Notes: generated by a model from the letters alone, not told the origin. DNA of 64,000 nt from Anastrepha obliqua (GCF_027943255.1 NC_072892.1:17817792-17881791), one strand, 5' to 3'; counted from the first letter of the stretch, positions 12,655 through 22,112 are shown. Program-made: numbers and translations.

Positions 12655-13100
12655 CATCATCGTTATTCATAGCATTACGACGCGTGGCGCGTTAAGGCTT
12701 CCTTCACAATGCTTCTCCAACGGAACGATCTTGAGCTTTTTCTTCGTAGCTACGAATTCCCAAATCTTTGAGACCATTTCCTACTGCGTCTATCCATCGG
12801 CTCCACGACCTGTCTTTGGCCTTCACGCCCATTAGCTTCCTTGTCACGGTACAGTCAGCGGCATACGGGTAACGAGACCTAGCCATCTTATGCGCTGTGC
12901 TCTAACAAATGGCATAGCTGTCGCGTTCTGAGGAAGATCGTTTAGTTCCGAGTTAGACCGGATTCTCGGTTGACGGTACCCTCATCTCCATGTTAGTAAT
13001 CTTTGTGCAGTCAGCAAACTTAAGATGCATATTCATCCGTTAGAATTGGTTGGACAAGGGTTTTGTACATAGTCAACTTTGTAATTTTAGTCAAGAACCG
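12655..13100 (-). mobile_element. Second RTE-like LINE lineage, fragment
   Basis: On the minus strand KLTMYKTLVQPILT (near 13085-13045) is the classic end of the RT domain. RAQRIRWLGLVTRMP follows, then in another frame SRWIDAVGNGLKDLGIRSYE and EKAQDRSVGEAL. This order is the conserved C-terminus of a different RTE-like family from the plus-strand copy just to its left. The two copies are tail to tail, about 15 bp apart. Frameshifts and stops make it non-functional. Confidence 0.65.
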
Positions 13101-13193
13101 AGACTTGAACAAACTAAAATGGGCGCAAAACGATTTATTGGTAATGTTGATGCAATCGCTGACTGCAGAGTTGAAAAATCGATACATGTTAAC

Positions 13194-13794
13194 TAGGCCG
13201 GGTCGATTTGTGGGGAGGCAAAAAAATCGCCCATTGCTCTGTGAAAATCATATTCTAGGGATCAAAATAAGAAACTTTGCCGAAGGAACTATACCAAAGG
13301 AACTATACCTCTAAAACGAATTCTGATATCCCCCAATTTGGGTCGAACTTTTTAGTTTCTTTTCTATAACTAACTTAAATTAATTTTTTCATTTACATAT
13401 GTTCTGACTAAATAAATTTCTTAAGAGAAAAAATAGATATTATTATAAATAAATAAAAATAAAGATAAAACATAACCATTTAGCTGATTTTTTCATGTAA
13501 AGGCCAAAAATGGTGATATTTTGAAATGATTGTATGGGAACCCCCCAGGGGAGTTCCAGGGGTGTGCCACTGGCATGGGTAGATCGGCCGTCCAAAGTTA
13601 ATGGGGGTCGGTCATACATTTGGACTCGATTGGAGCACTCTAAAGTGGTCAAAGTGGGATTTTTCGTTCGACCCAAATTGGGGGACATCAGAATTCGTTT
13701 TAGAGGTATGGTTCCTTCGGCAAAGTTTCTTATTTTGATCCCTAGAATACGATTTTCACAGAGCAATGAGCGATTTTTAAATCGACCCGCCCTA
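13194..13794. mobile_element. hAT-type MITE with ~150-bp inverted repeats
   Basis: The arms at 13194-13350 and 13666-13794 are inverted copies; the left carries a small extra duplication near 13289-13310. The termini read TAGGCCGGGTCG (left) and TAGGGCGGGTCG (right, inverted), fitting the YARNG start of hAT elements. The flanks are ATGTTAAC (13186-13193) and ATGTCAAC (13795-13802), an 8-bp target duplication with one mismatch that also fits the hAT nTnnnnAn preference. The interior has no transposase frame, so this is a non-autonomous element. Frames spanning the arms are artefacts of the inverted repeat. Confidence 0.75.
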
Positions 13795-13802
13795 ATGTCA
13801 AC

Positions 13803-15524
13803 ATAACTCATAGATATTTAAAACGTTACACTGCTTCAAAAAAATGAAAATTTTGTACCCGTCCTTATTCGGTCAACATTGGCTCGTTCGCGATAACAGG
13901 GGGCACCAAGTCTGAAAGACAATGGGTTTGGTTGTCATTTGAAGAGGAGAGGCTATATACTTCGAGTTCCTTTTCCATTAAACCCCTTAACTTTAATTCA
14001 ATATCTCGTTGCAAACAGAGGAAAGTGAATTTTAGATGATCTGATTATTATTTTGTGCTAAAATCGAAACTTATTTAACTGTAGGGATTGTGCGAATGTA
14101 TGCACATTAATTTTATTCCTGAGAGTATGACTGAAAATTATCCTAAAACCAGTTGGTGAATTCGCTGCGTTTTGTTTTCACTGGAACTGTACAAACGAGT
14201 ATTCGCACACATACTTACATATCTATATGTGTATGTATTTGTGTACGTTTACTTGTAAGCCACTTTTCTCACTAAATCATTTAGTTATGAAGATATGAAA
14301 CTTCAACAACCACTAAAACTCTCCAACTCCCCATGACATGGCCAACACAGAAGGCAGCTCAACGTAATCACCAACAATTTAAATTTTTTGCTTTGTCTGG
14401 TTACTTTTACTTTCGCTAAAATAATTAGCTTTGTTTCGTTGCTCTCAAGTGGAATATTTTTGTAAGTGTATTTGTACGAAAAAGTCGGCAAGTGATTGTG
14501 CGGCATACGGCCGAAATTATCGCTACGGCCAACAATCACTGACATTACCACCAAGTCAATTGTCAGCAGCAGCAGCACCGATGCGGAGTTATCAAAAATT
14601 ATAAAGAAAGGTACACAAGCGGGCGGGCGGCCACTTTGTCCAAAAAAATAAGTAAAAATAAAAATAAATAAATGAAAAAAATGGAAAAAAATAGCAAAAG
14701 CGAAACAAATTTGTGTCGAAAAAAATACTTTTTAAGTGGGTTGAAAATTGAAGAATGCGAAACGTTTTCCACTTGAGTTGTTTATTTACGAAGAATGGCT
14801 ATTGGTCACTTGAATTACATATATAAGTAGATATGTGTTGTATGTGTAATTGCACATCCGCATTACGTTGTTTCATAATCGTAAGTGCAGCACTTTTTAA
14901 TCTACATACATACATACATAGTTTATACTGGTGTACGTTAAACGTAGGTATGCACGTACATATAAGGTGTTGAATAGAAAGTATGCTCATACATTTTCTG
15001 TAGAAAGTACTTTATAGTGCCAATAAAATCCTATATATGGTGTATTTTGAATATTGAAACTTCGGGAACAGAAACACAGACAGAAACATCAACTACTCTC
15101 TAATAGTACATATTTACCCATTTCCCCATTTCCCCTTTTGTTCTTAATGCACTCGTGATTCCTTATTCCTCTCTGGTTCCTCAAGGCAGAAGTTTGAAAG
15201 AACTGAAGTCTACTAAATTCACTATTTTTTTGCTTTTTTTATATAAGTCTGGTTTCCATTGTTGTTGTAGCAGCATTAACAATACCTATACCTGTACGAG
15301 GAATGCTGCTGGAGTGACAGTCTTTGGCCGAGTATAAATCCGGGTCGTTGTGGTAACGTAGAAACGACTGTCATGACCCAGTCTAGCTTCATATGAGTCT
15401 AATTTCCGATGTATTTTTGCGAGCTAAGCACGATTCTGGGGTTCGCAGATACCAATCATGTCTGGTCTTGAGAAAAGTAGTTCACCTCTACCCATGAAAA
15501 TGTGTTTTGAGCTCAAAATTGCAA
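13803..15524. other. Unassigned non-coding DNA
   Basis: No gene was recognised. It holds a CATA microsatellite near 14903-14920, A-rich tracts near 14640-14700, and a short CAG run near 14562-14576. Confidence 0.5.
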
Positions 15525-15635
15525 GTGCATACCATTCGGAAGTACACTGATTCGAATCGCCTTGTATGAAACACTAATTGACAGAAAACAATTTTTCTAT
15601 TAGCGGTCGCTCCTCGGCCGGCAATGACAAACCTT
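15525..15635 (+). mobile_element. tRNA-SINE (S1), 5' piece, split
   Basis: This matches the head and centre of the full SINE at 50044-50368. It has the CCATTCGGA stem region, a degenerate box B (GATTCGAATCGC near 15550), then the TTAGCGGTCGC...CTCGGCCGGCAATG core. It breaks off at ATGACAAACCTT (15624-15635). The same 12 bases reopen the SINE at 18901, so the intervening 3.27 kb is an insertion flanked by a perfect 12-bp target duplication. Confidence 0.8.
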
Positions 15636-15810
15636 AGGTTAGGTTAGGTTTGGCAGCCGCATCGCACATAGAGACAGCGATGCCACTTAGACCATGAAAT
15701 GGGTCCGGTGTGAGCCGCACGGGCCGGGCTACATTTTCCTTTCCATATTGCACCATCCTGGGCTTTTGACTAAGCGTAAAAGGTTGTTGATACCTAAAGT
15801 GTATAGATTA
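15636..15810 (-). mobile_element. LINE-C copy 1, 3' end
   Basis: On the minus strand this holds the last ORF2 codons (LLRLVKSPGWCNMERKM, stop at 15729-15731), a short 3' UTR and a terminal CCTAA-type tail seen on the plus strand as AGGTTAGGTTAGG at 15636. The tail directly abuts the split SINE. Its coding frame joins exactly to 17731-18034 once the DNA transposon at 15811-17730 and one copy of its TTA duplication are removed, so these are two parts of a single LINE copy. Confidence 0.85.
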
Positions 15811-16394
15811 CACTGTGCGACAGTGAAAATATACTTTTATAGAGACCTAGTACAACTTGTAGGTATAGTAAAACTAAGAAACATGGTATAGGAGAAATTT
15901 CCAATACACCCCCAAAATCTCATTTTATGGCCATAAAACCGTTTTTCAGTAGGTTGATGTGAACAATCACTCCTAACTTCGCAAGTTACAAAACAAGCCT
16001 TTTTGACAGTGTGTTGACAATTTTTCTGAAATGACAACTGACGAGACTGTAGACGGAAGTATTCGGAATTTTTTTATTTTTTCTCTATTTTTTCAACTTT
16101 GACATCATTTTTGCGATATTATCCGATATTAAGGATTTTTTTTTGTACACTACTGTTATAGTAAATTTAATTTCGAGTGGAATGAGCTATATTTGACTGT
16201 AATTGAATTAAAATTAAAAGAGTTGTGTGAGTTTTAAGATTTTATTTTTTTTTTACTAATTTGATATGTAGGCATCGAAGCATGAAAATGAGAACAAGTG
16301 TCATTATAAACACATAACATTTATTGGAGTATTGTGCAGTGCAGCACTGTACGGTATGTGCGGTACGGTGCAGTACACAACGGAACTGGTTCCA
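15811..16394 (+). repeat. Left terminal inverted repeat arm
   Basis: About 585 bp, complementary to 17098-17730. Similarity is high for the outer ~450 bp and weaker inward, to a shared GGAACTGG/AGAACTGG at the inner edge. The first 15 bases are themselves palindromic (CACTGT-GCG-ACAGTG). The arms differ by indels: this arm lacks ~45 bp present in the right arm near 17500-17545. Confidence 0.85.
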
Positions 16395-16506
16395 AACTAA
16401 AAAATGCATTGGAAACGGCCCTTTGGAGTTTAGTATGGTACGGTACATTTGTCATTCTCTTCATCAGTTTTGAGTACTTCTCTGGAAGAAATTCGATCAT
16501 CATCAT

Positions 16507-16920
16507 TCATCTGAAGTCGTCATCAACTAAATTCCATTGTTTAAATCGAGAAGCGAGCGTTTCAGATTGTCTTCCCGATAGAAGTAAATCACGAGAAAGA
16601 TCCTGAAAATCTGAATTTGATACAGTGTGTCGTTCTGAAGACTTAGAACCAGACGGAAAGTACTCTTCATCATCAGGTTTATTGTTATCAGTTTGATCAT
16701 CATCAGCAATGAGTTGAACTTCCTTCAGTTCATGACCTGCAGTTGAGTCAATCATATCGTCCAAGACTTTGGGGTTCTTAACAGTTGCAACATCAGCATA
16801 CTTTATATGCTTTCGAGTTTTATAATGATGACCGTTTACGTCCGTTTTACAAAAATAACAATCATCTGGTTTATGATAATAATAAAATTCGACTTTTCTG
16901 GCAACGTTTTGATTTATATC
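16507..16920 (-). CDS. Cys-rich protein fragment inside long-TIR transposon
   Basis: A single open frame of about 137 codons runs from after a stop near 16922 to 16507; no good start codon is visible, so it is a fragment. The N-terminal part has YYYHKPDDCYFCKTDVNG (a CxxC knuckle), followed by a basic KTRKHIKYAD stretch. An acidic linker (IADDDQTDNNKPDDEEY) leads to the C-terminal SDFQDLSRDLLLSG and LASRFKQWNLVDDDF. I recall a multi-copy arthropod protein family with the same order, CYFC then LASRLKQWNLL, but I do not know its function; that link is recollection, not a search result. Its place between two long inverted repeats indicates a mobile-element protein. The frame ends early relative to the family as I remember it, suggesting internal deletion. 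Confidence 0.6.
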   Translation of the reverse strand, partial: DINQNVARKVEFYYYHKPDDCYFCKTDVNGHHYKTRKHIKYADVATVKNPKVLDDMIDSTAGHELKEVQLIADDDQTDNNKPDDEEYFPSGSKSSERHTVSNSDFQDLSRDLLLSGRQSETLASRFKQWNLVDDDFR

Positions 16921-17097
16921 TCATGAACTTCAATGAAACAAACAATAAAACTTTGACGTTTTAATAAGGTTAAATTATAATAACAAACTTCTTTTCTTAA
17001 TCAATGTACAGTGTGGACTTTGGTACACTTGGGAGCCTTTTCATATTTCCATTGAAAAAAAATGTGCCATAATGTGTCAGATATTTTCGTAAGTTCT

Positions 17098-17730
17098 AAC
17101 CAGTTCTGTTGTATGCAGTACAGTGTACTCTTATGTATACATATATACTCCAATAAATATTACGCATCTATAATAACGCATCCAAACACGTCCTTATTTC
17201 CATGTAGCGTAAAGTTATACCTTCATACCAAATTAGTAAAAAAAAAATAAAATCTTAAAACTCACACAACTCTATTAATTTTAACTCAATTACAGTCAGA
17301 TATAGCTCATTCGACGCAAAATTAAATTTACTATAACAGTAGTGTACTAAAAAAAATCCTTAATATCGGATAATATCGCAAAAATGATGTCAAAGTTGAA
17401 AAAATAGAGAAAAAATAAAAAAATTCCGAATACTTCCGTCTACAGTCTCGTCAGTTGTCATTTCAGAAAAATTGTCAACACACTGTCAAAAAGGCTTGTT
17501 CTTGTTCTTTCGAACTAAAAAAATAAATTCGAAATCGGATGGAAATTGGCGAAGTTAGGAGTGATTGTTCACATCAACCTACTGAAAAACGGTTTTATGG
17601 CCATAAAATGAGATTTTGGGGGTGTATTGGAAATTTCTCCTATACCATGTTTCTTAGTTTTACTATACCTACAAGTTGTGCTAGGTCTCCATAAAAGTAT
17701 ATTTAATTTTTTTTTTTTTGTCACACCGTG
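17098..17730 (-). repeat. Right terminal inverted repeat arm
   Basis: Inverted partner of 15811-16394. It ends with a T-run and TCACACCGTG before the TTA duplication. It contains an internal insertion relative to the left arm and a longer homopolymer near the tip (17708-17719), consistent with independent drift after insertion. Confidence 0.85.
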
Positions 17731-18034
17731 TTATCTATATTCATTAAGAAGTAGTAGTTGTTCCCAACAGTTGTTTTCCGACAGAAATCATGCATGTAAA
17801 CGCCTAATCTTCTTGCATGATTTCCTATGAGGCAATGTCCTGTGAGGGCCCCTACTAAGGTCCTAATTTGAAGTCTACTCAATTTTATAATATTCTTGGA
17901 TAGACGTAGATTTAGCCTTGGCCATGTTTGCCTAGCAATTTCACAGGCATTGACACTCATCCATCTTTGATTTACAGAACTGATTAGTGTGCCCTTAATA
18001 AGAAGTTTAGAAGTTATGAGAGGTCCCCGCATAA
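17731..18034 (-). mobile_element. LINE-C copy 1, middle piece
   Basis: On the minus strand the frame reads MRGPLITSKLLIKGTLISSV, then NQRWMSVNACEIARQTWP, LVGALTGHCLIGNHARRLG and MHDFCRK. This is the region after RNase H up to the zinc knuckle of ORF2. The knuckle proper (CxxC...HFLC) is missing, so an internal deletion preceded or followed the insertions. The frame continues upstream into 18774-18900 across the inserted LINE-C copy 2, and downstream into 15636-15810 across the DNA transposon. Confidence 0.85.
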
Positions 18035-18773
18035 GGTTAGGTTAGGTAAGGTTATGGTGGTAGTCGGTCTGCACGACCAACTCACTAAGACCTTACAAGT
18101 CCGTTGTGATACCATTGTGCTATACGGGAACCTCATTTATCTTCCTTCGTGGAGCCATTTTGTGGCTCTTATGAAACGTAGTATTGATGCCAACCCCACG
18201 CCAGACAGTTCTGTGAAAGAATTGAAAAAGTGTTTGCCTAGACAACCTGCTCTGATTTTAGCTAAGGCTGAATAATTGCAAAGGAAGTGCTCAACTGTTT
18301 CTTCCTCTTCTTCATCTCTGCAACTTCTGCAAAATTCATGGGAGAAAACTCCTAGTCTCGAAAAATGCCTGCCAAATAGCCAGTGACCGGTTAAACAAGC
18401 CACGACCTTCGAGATACTGTCTCTTGAGAGACTAATCAATTCCTTTGTTCTCTTCTTGTTTATTTGCGGCCATAGTAGCCTAGCTGTTAGACACGTATCT
18501 TTATTTCTCCATGACCTATTGGCCTATTGGATAATGTGGTTTTTTATTATTAGTTTACTCGTGGCCATGGGTATTCCAATGGTACTTTTATCACTGAGCA
18601 GTTGGAGAGCAGTACCTTTTTTGGCTAGCTCATCAGCTTTACAGTTTCCCTCAATATCTCTATGTCCCGGAACCCAAATAGGGCTGACCTTGAATACGTC
18701 ACTAATATCATTTAGAGCTGCCCGGCATTCCTGTGCAACCTTCGATCTTAGTAAAGCCGCATTCATTACTTAT
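18035..18773 (-). mobile_element. LINE-C copy 2, inserted in copy 1
   Basis: A 739-bp, 5'-truncated LINE on the minus strand. It holds the end of RNase H (SPIWVPGHRDIEGNCKADEL), the post-RNase H segment (VVACLTGHWLFGRHFSRLG), the knuckle (FCRSCRDEEEEETVEHFLC) and a C-terminal LASILRFIRATKWLHEG before a stop. A short 3' UTR ends in a CCTAA-type tail (plus strand GGTTAGGTTAGG at 18035). It is flanked by GCATAA at 18029-18034 and 18774-18779. Excising it with one GCATAA joins the host copy in frame. Same family as its host by gene order and tail, though the sequences differ appreciably. Confidence 0.85.
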
Positions 18774-18900
18774 GCATAAAATTACTTATGTTTGGCATAC
18801 AGGTGCCTTCTCTTGCAAGTTGGTCAGCCCTACAATTCACTGGTATATCTCCGTGGCCTGGAACTCAGCATAAGATGATACGCTATTGTTTGGCCATCTC
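18774..18900 (-). mobile_element. LINE-C copy 1, 5' piece
   Basis: The truncated 5' end of copy 1 encodes the last RNase H block on the minus strand: a degenerate VPGHGDIPVN-like stretch, then GLTNLQEKAPVCQT or, in the other frame, CMPNISNFM, which runs into MRGPLITSK after removal of copy 2. It begins exactly at the 12-bp duplication at 18901, as expected for target-primed insertion with 5' truncation. Confidence 0.75.
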
Positions 18901-19075
18901 ATGACAAACCTTTCTGCCATGAAAAATATGCTCTTAAAAAAAACTATTTCCCGTTCGAAGTTGGCTTGAAATTGTAGGTCCCTCCATTTGTGGAACAACA
19001 TCAAGACGCACACCACAAATAGAAGGAGGAGTTCGGCCAAATACCCAAAAAGGGTGTAGGAGCCAATTATTTAAG
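18901..19075 (+). mobile_element. tRNA-SINE (S1), 3' piece, split
   Basis: Resumes the SINE that stopped at 15635, starting with the duplicated ATGACAAACCTT. It contains the shared GTAGGTCCCTCCATTTGTGG core, the ACAACATCAAGACGCAC block and the terminal stem-loop ATACCCAAAAAGGGTGT (19041-19057), ending in an AT-rich tail. Confidence 0.85.
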
Positions 19076-19380
19076 TGTAAGATTCAAGCATTCATTTGAG
19101 TATAACTTGAATTCTTTAGCACATAAATTTAAGGTCTACTTTTAGATCTCAGAATCGTGTGCTCGAAAAAAATCCCATGCTAACCAGTTTTATTCAATAC
19201 CAGCGACTTGAAAGCGGCCTAGTTTTGGTAGTTTCGTCACCACCTCCCTTGCCCATCAGACTCTCTTTTTCAGCTGTCACTTGTTAATCTAATTACACCT
19301 GTTGAACTAATTTTTCTCCCCTTTTCCTGAAAACTTGAAATCCTAAAAAATTAATAGAAATACGCAAGTGTGAAATTATT

Positions 19381-19469
19381 GTTTATGAGAGATCAAAGTT
19401 TACCCCTTCTTATGTGATTTCCTATACTGTTTCACCATGAGAAGGGGTAAACTTTGATCTCTCATAAAC
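19381..19469. repeat. 34-bp-arm hairpin with 21-nt loop
   Basis: Bases 19381-19414 and 19436-19469 are reverse complements with a single mismatch (a possible G-U pair at 19411). The loop is 19415-19435. The near-perfect pairing is unlike typical microRNA precursors, which carry bulges. No terminal features of a known MITE and no target duplication were found. It could be a recent inverted duplication or a small hairpin RNA locus. Confidence 0.9.
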
Positions 19470-19694
19470 AAATTCAGAAAAAAAACTTAAGAAACGGTGT
19501 CTGACAATTATTATTCCTTGCGTCGTTATCAGAATCTTATTATTTTTTTAGTGCTGTACAGGGGAGGCTGGGATCAGGAGAATCTGACTCAACCCTCCAC
19601 AAGCGCGCCGCCTGGGCAATGGCTATCGAAATCTTTGCTCTTCTCACCCCCTCTTACTTCTAATGATCGAATTTTCGAAATTTGAATTTGAAAA

Positions 19695-19934
19695 TGGAGC
19701 GTTGATGCGAGGAACAAGACGGCAAGAGGCCTAGCTAAGGTTGTTTATAGGGTAGGTATGCCTGCGCCGCGCACCTTTGTGGTGGGCGTAGACGCGCAGA
19801 ACCTTGTTGCGGGCATGTTTAAGAGGTGCCTGGCGGATTGGCATAAAAAACAATATCTTCGACTCCAAATACATAGCACTGACAACACAATGGACTCTAT
19901 ATGTCTAAGTGAGATCTTCTTGCAGATCAGCTAG
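19695..19934 (+). pseudogene. Unidentified coding-like fragment
   Basis: An open frame of 79 codons ends at a TAG (19932-19934). It is GC-richer than its surroundings and codon-like, including RNKTARGLAKVVYRVGMPAP and NLVAGMFKRCLADWHKKQYL. The only ATG near the start is internal (VGMPAP). I do not recognise the family; it may be a piece of a retroelement protein or a degraded host exon. The frame does not extend cleanly upstream. Confidence 0.3.
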
Positions 19935-20931
19935 CACTACCTAACCCAGTGCTGTACAGTGTAGTGAGCGCAAACGGAAGACGTCAATACATGGAGAGAG
20001 AGATAGAGAGCAGGCAGTGCTTTTTTTCCCGTGTGCAAAGAAAAAAAAGCCAAAAATCGTTAGCACTTTTTTACATAAAAACATTTCCTTGCATATACTC
20101 GTACGTACGTGCACATGCATACATACATATGTATATGTATACGTATGTATGTATGCTTGTAAATATTATGCATTTGAATTCATTTTTACGGTCTGTTTGT
20201 TGACCTCAAAGCAAAAACGGCAACAGCAAAGATTTTTGTAGTCTATTGTTTGTTAGCTATGCTTAGCTCACCGCCCTCACTTCCCGCGCGCTTGATAGTT
20301 ATACAAAGTCCCACGTGCTGCTAGAGGGCGTTGCAAAATGGTAAAACATTTAACTTCACTTTTTGTCTTTTCATCGCAATACTTCTTATGCATTTCTGCC
20401 ATTTAACCAACTTCGTTTTGTTTTCGGTTTGTTTTTTCTTTTTTTTTTTTTGTTTGCTTTGTGCTTGTCTCCCCATTAATTTTACTTTTTAATTTTTGTG
20501 GAATACTAAGTACTTAATTTTAGTGTCTTTACTCGCTGATTGTTTCATTGCTTTGAATACAATTTCATATTCATCTTGCAGTGGATTTCACATTCATCTC
20601 ACTTTTTAATGCTTTTTCAGTCAAAATGAAAGTGTAAGTGAAATTTCTTTGAAACAACAATAGTTTTTATGTTTATTTGCACAATTGTAAACAAAAGCAA
20701 ATAGATTTGTGCACATGTGAGTTTATCATCTAATGCCTCGCTGGAAAACTGAAAAGCTACATGGCGAAGAAAAAGATTTGTGATTGCTTTATGAGTTACA
20801 ATAAATTCATTTTCACACAAGGGTGCAGTTGTGTTGTAGTTGCTTAAAATTAAAAGTTGCTTTATTTTAGGAAATTGCGCTGACTTTTCTTTAATTTTAT
20901 TAAAAGTAGCAACACTACAGGAAAGGGAACA

Positions 20932-21045
20932 CACCACCTTGATCAAGAAGTTCCTGGAATAACCGCCAGCTGACGTCCTAAGTCAACTGATTTGAGTTAT
21001 ATTTTTTTTTTGTGGGGCTGCCACATTTGAGATTAACATTCCTAC
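20932..21045 (+). mobile_element. Mariner terminal fragment
   Basis: This matches the inverted right end of the deleted mariner at 25157-25927: CCACCTTGATCAAGAAGTTC, then GGAATAACCGCCAGCTGACG, and a GCTGCCACATTTGAGATTAAC block. No transposase follows in this family; the sequence passes into a different Tc1/mariner element. A solo terminal remnant. Confidence 0.65.
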
Positions 21046-21246
21046 CCTTTTGAGTCTGTCATTGGAAGATGTTGTGAAGGGTGTTTTAGCCTCAAAACCC
21101 ACCACAAAAATGTGTGCTGATGGTCTTTCAGTTCAGATGCACGGGCTCCAGCTGTCTGTTAGTTAGCTAAATGACAGTCCAGTATTGCTTACAAGCGCGC
21201 AGAAGTATTTTGGCGAGAGTAAACTCAAAAAAAAAAAAACTCAGTA

Positions 21247-22112
21247 ATGGATTTCAAACGCAAAAGTGTGATTGCATTATATTTGGCTGGAAAACCACGA
21301 ACAAAAAATGCCAACCAAATGGCGAAAGAACTAAAAATATCTGACCGTAACATCCGCCGCATACTGAAAAATGATCTCAAAGTCAAACCTTACAATATCC
21401 GAAAGGCGCATGATCTCACACCAAAGCAGCAACAAGTCAGATTTGAGAGAGCGAAGGAATTGCTGCGCTTGTCCGAAAGCGGTAAATTTCCGAACATTGC
21501 GTTTTTTGACGAGAAAATTTTTCAAATTGAGCAATTCGTAAACTCCCAAAATAATGGGGTTTGTTTCACCAATACGAGAATTTGAGTTATCGATTAGCCA
21601 ACAGGAGGCAGCACCCGTCGGCAGCACAGGTAATAGTTTGGGCCATTGTAACCACAGATGGGCGCTCTCTCGTTTTCATCGAACCTGGCGTTAAGGTAAA
21701 TGCGAAATATTAGCGGGAAAGTATTCTGGAGGTTGCTTTGAAGCCGTGGGCAGACAATCGTTTAGGCGGCAGATCATGGACTGTTTCAACAGGACTCCCC
21801 GCCGACTCAAAAAAGCTTGAGTGAACCAAGAATAGCTAAAAAACAACGTTCCAAACTGCATAACGTCCACACAATGGCTCTCAAATTCACCAGAAGCGAA
21901 TCCGATGGATTATTCTCTTTGCGCCATTTTCGAGCGCGAGGTCCGAACTAAAAGATTCACCAGTCTCGAGGCGCTGAAAAAAGCCATTGTCCGCGAGGGG
22001 CCAAAATATCTGCAAGTCACATTCGGACAGCTTGCGCTTCGTTTTTGGACCGTCTCAAGGCCATAATCGAGGCAAAAGGTGGTCATATCGAGAAAAAGTA
22101 AATTGATTCTTA
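21247..22112 (+). pseudogene. Tc1/mariner-superfamily transposase, degenerate
   Basis: The N-terminal 112 codons (21247-21585) are intact. A helix-turn-helix region comes first (MAKELKISDRNIRRILKNDL), then KAHDLTPKQQQVRFERAKEL and the first catalytic block NIAFFDEKIFQIEQF. Downstream, frameshifts break the frame, but GGSTRR-like, EVALKPWAD-like and PEANPMDYSL-like pieces (the last catalytic Asp region has become NSPEAN) persist to about 22112. The element may extend to about 22216, where CGGGCCCTGTATA resembles a terminus; the matching left terminus was not found. Inactive. Confidence 0.8.

Larger units (their letters stand above)
15811..17730 (-). mobile_element. DNA transposon with ~600-bp terminal inverted repeats
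   Basis: This is a 1,920-bp element bounded by CACTGTGCGACA (left) and CACGGTGTGACA (right, inverted). It is flanked by TTA at 15808-15810 and 17731-17733. The outer flanks TATAGA and TCTATA make the pre-insertion site a near-perfect palindrome, TATAGATTATCTATA. Removing the element and one TTA restores the reading frame of the host LINE, which proves the ends. The interior encodes a short Cys-rich protein fragment (16507-16920) on the minus strand. CACT-type ends and a 3-bp duplication suit CACTA/EnSpm; a TTA site also suits Harbinger. The protein is not a transposase I can place, so the superfamily stays open. Likely a non-autonomous deletion derivative. Confidence 0.85.

Noticed and set aside
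15636..15652. Interstitial telomere repeat
   Set aside because: The TTAGG-like run is only three units long and sits exactly at a LINE 3' end with a target duplication; it is a LINE tail.
15811..17730. Transib assignment based on CACTGTG resembling an RSS heptamer
   Set aside because: Transib elements make 5-bp duplications; here the frame-restoring duplication is 3 bp (TTA), and no Transib transposase is visible.
20117..20156. Palindrome of CATAC/GTATG units
   Set aside because: It is made of inverted CATA/TATG microsatellite units, common throughout the window, rather than a distinct structure.
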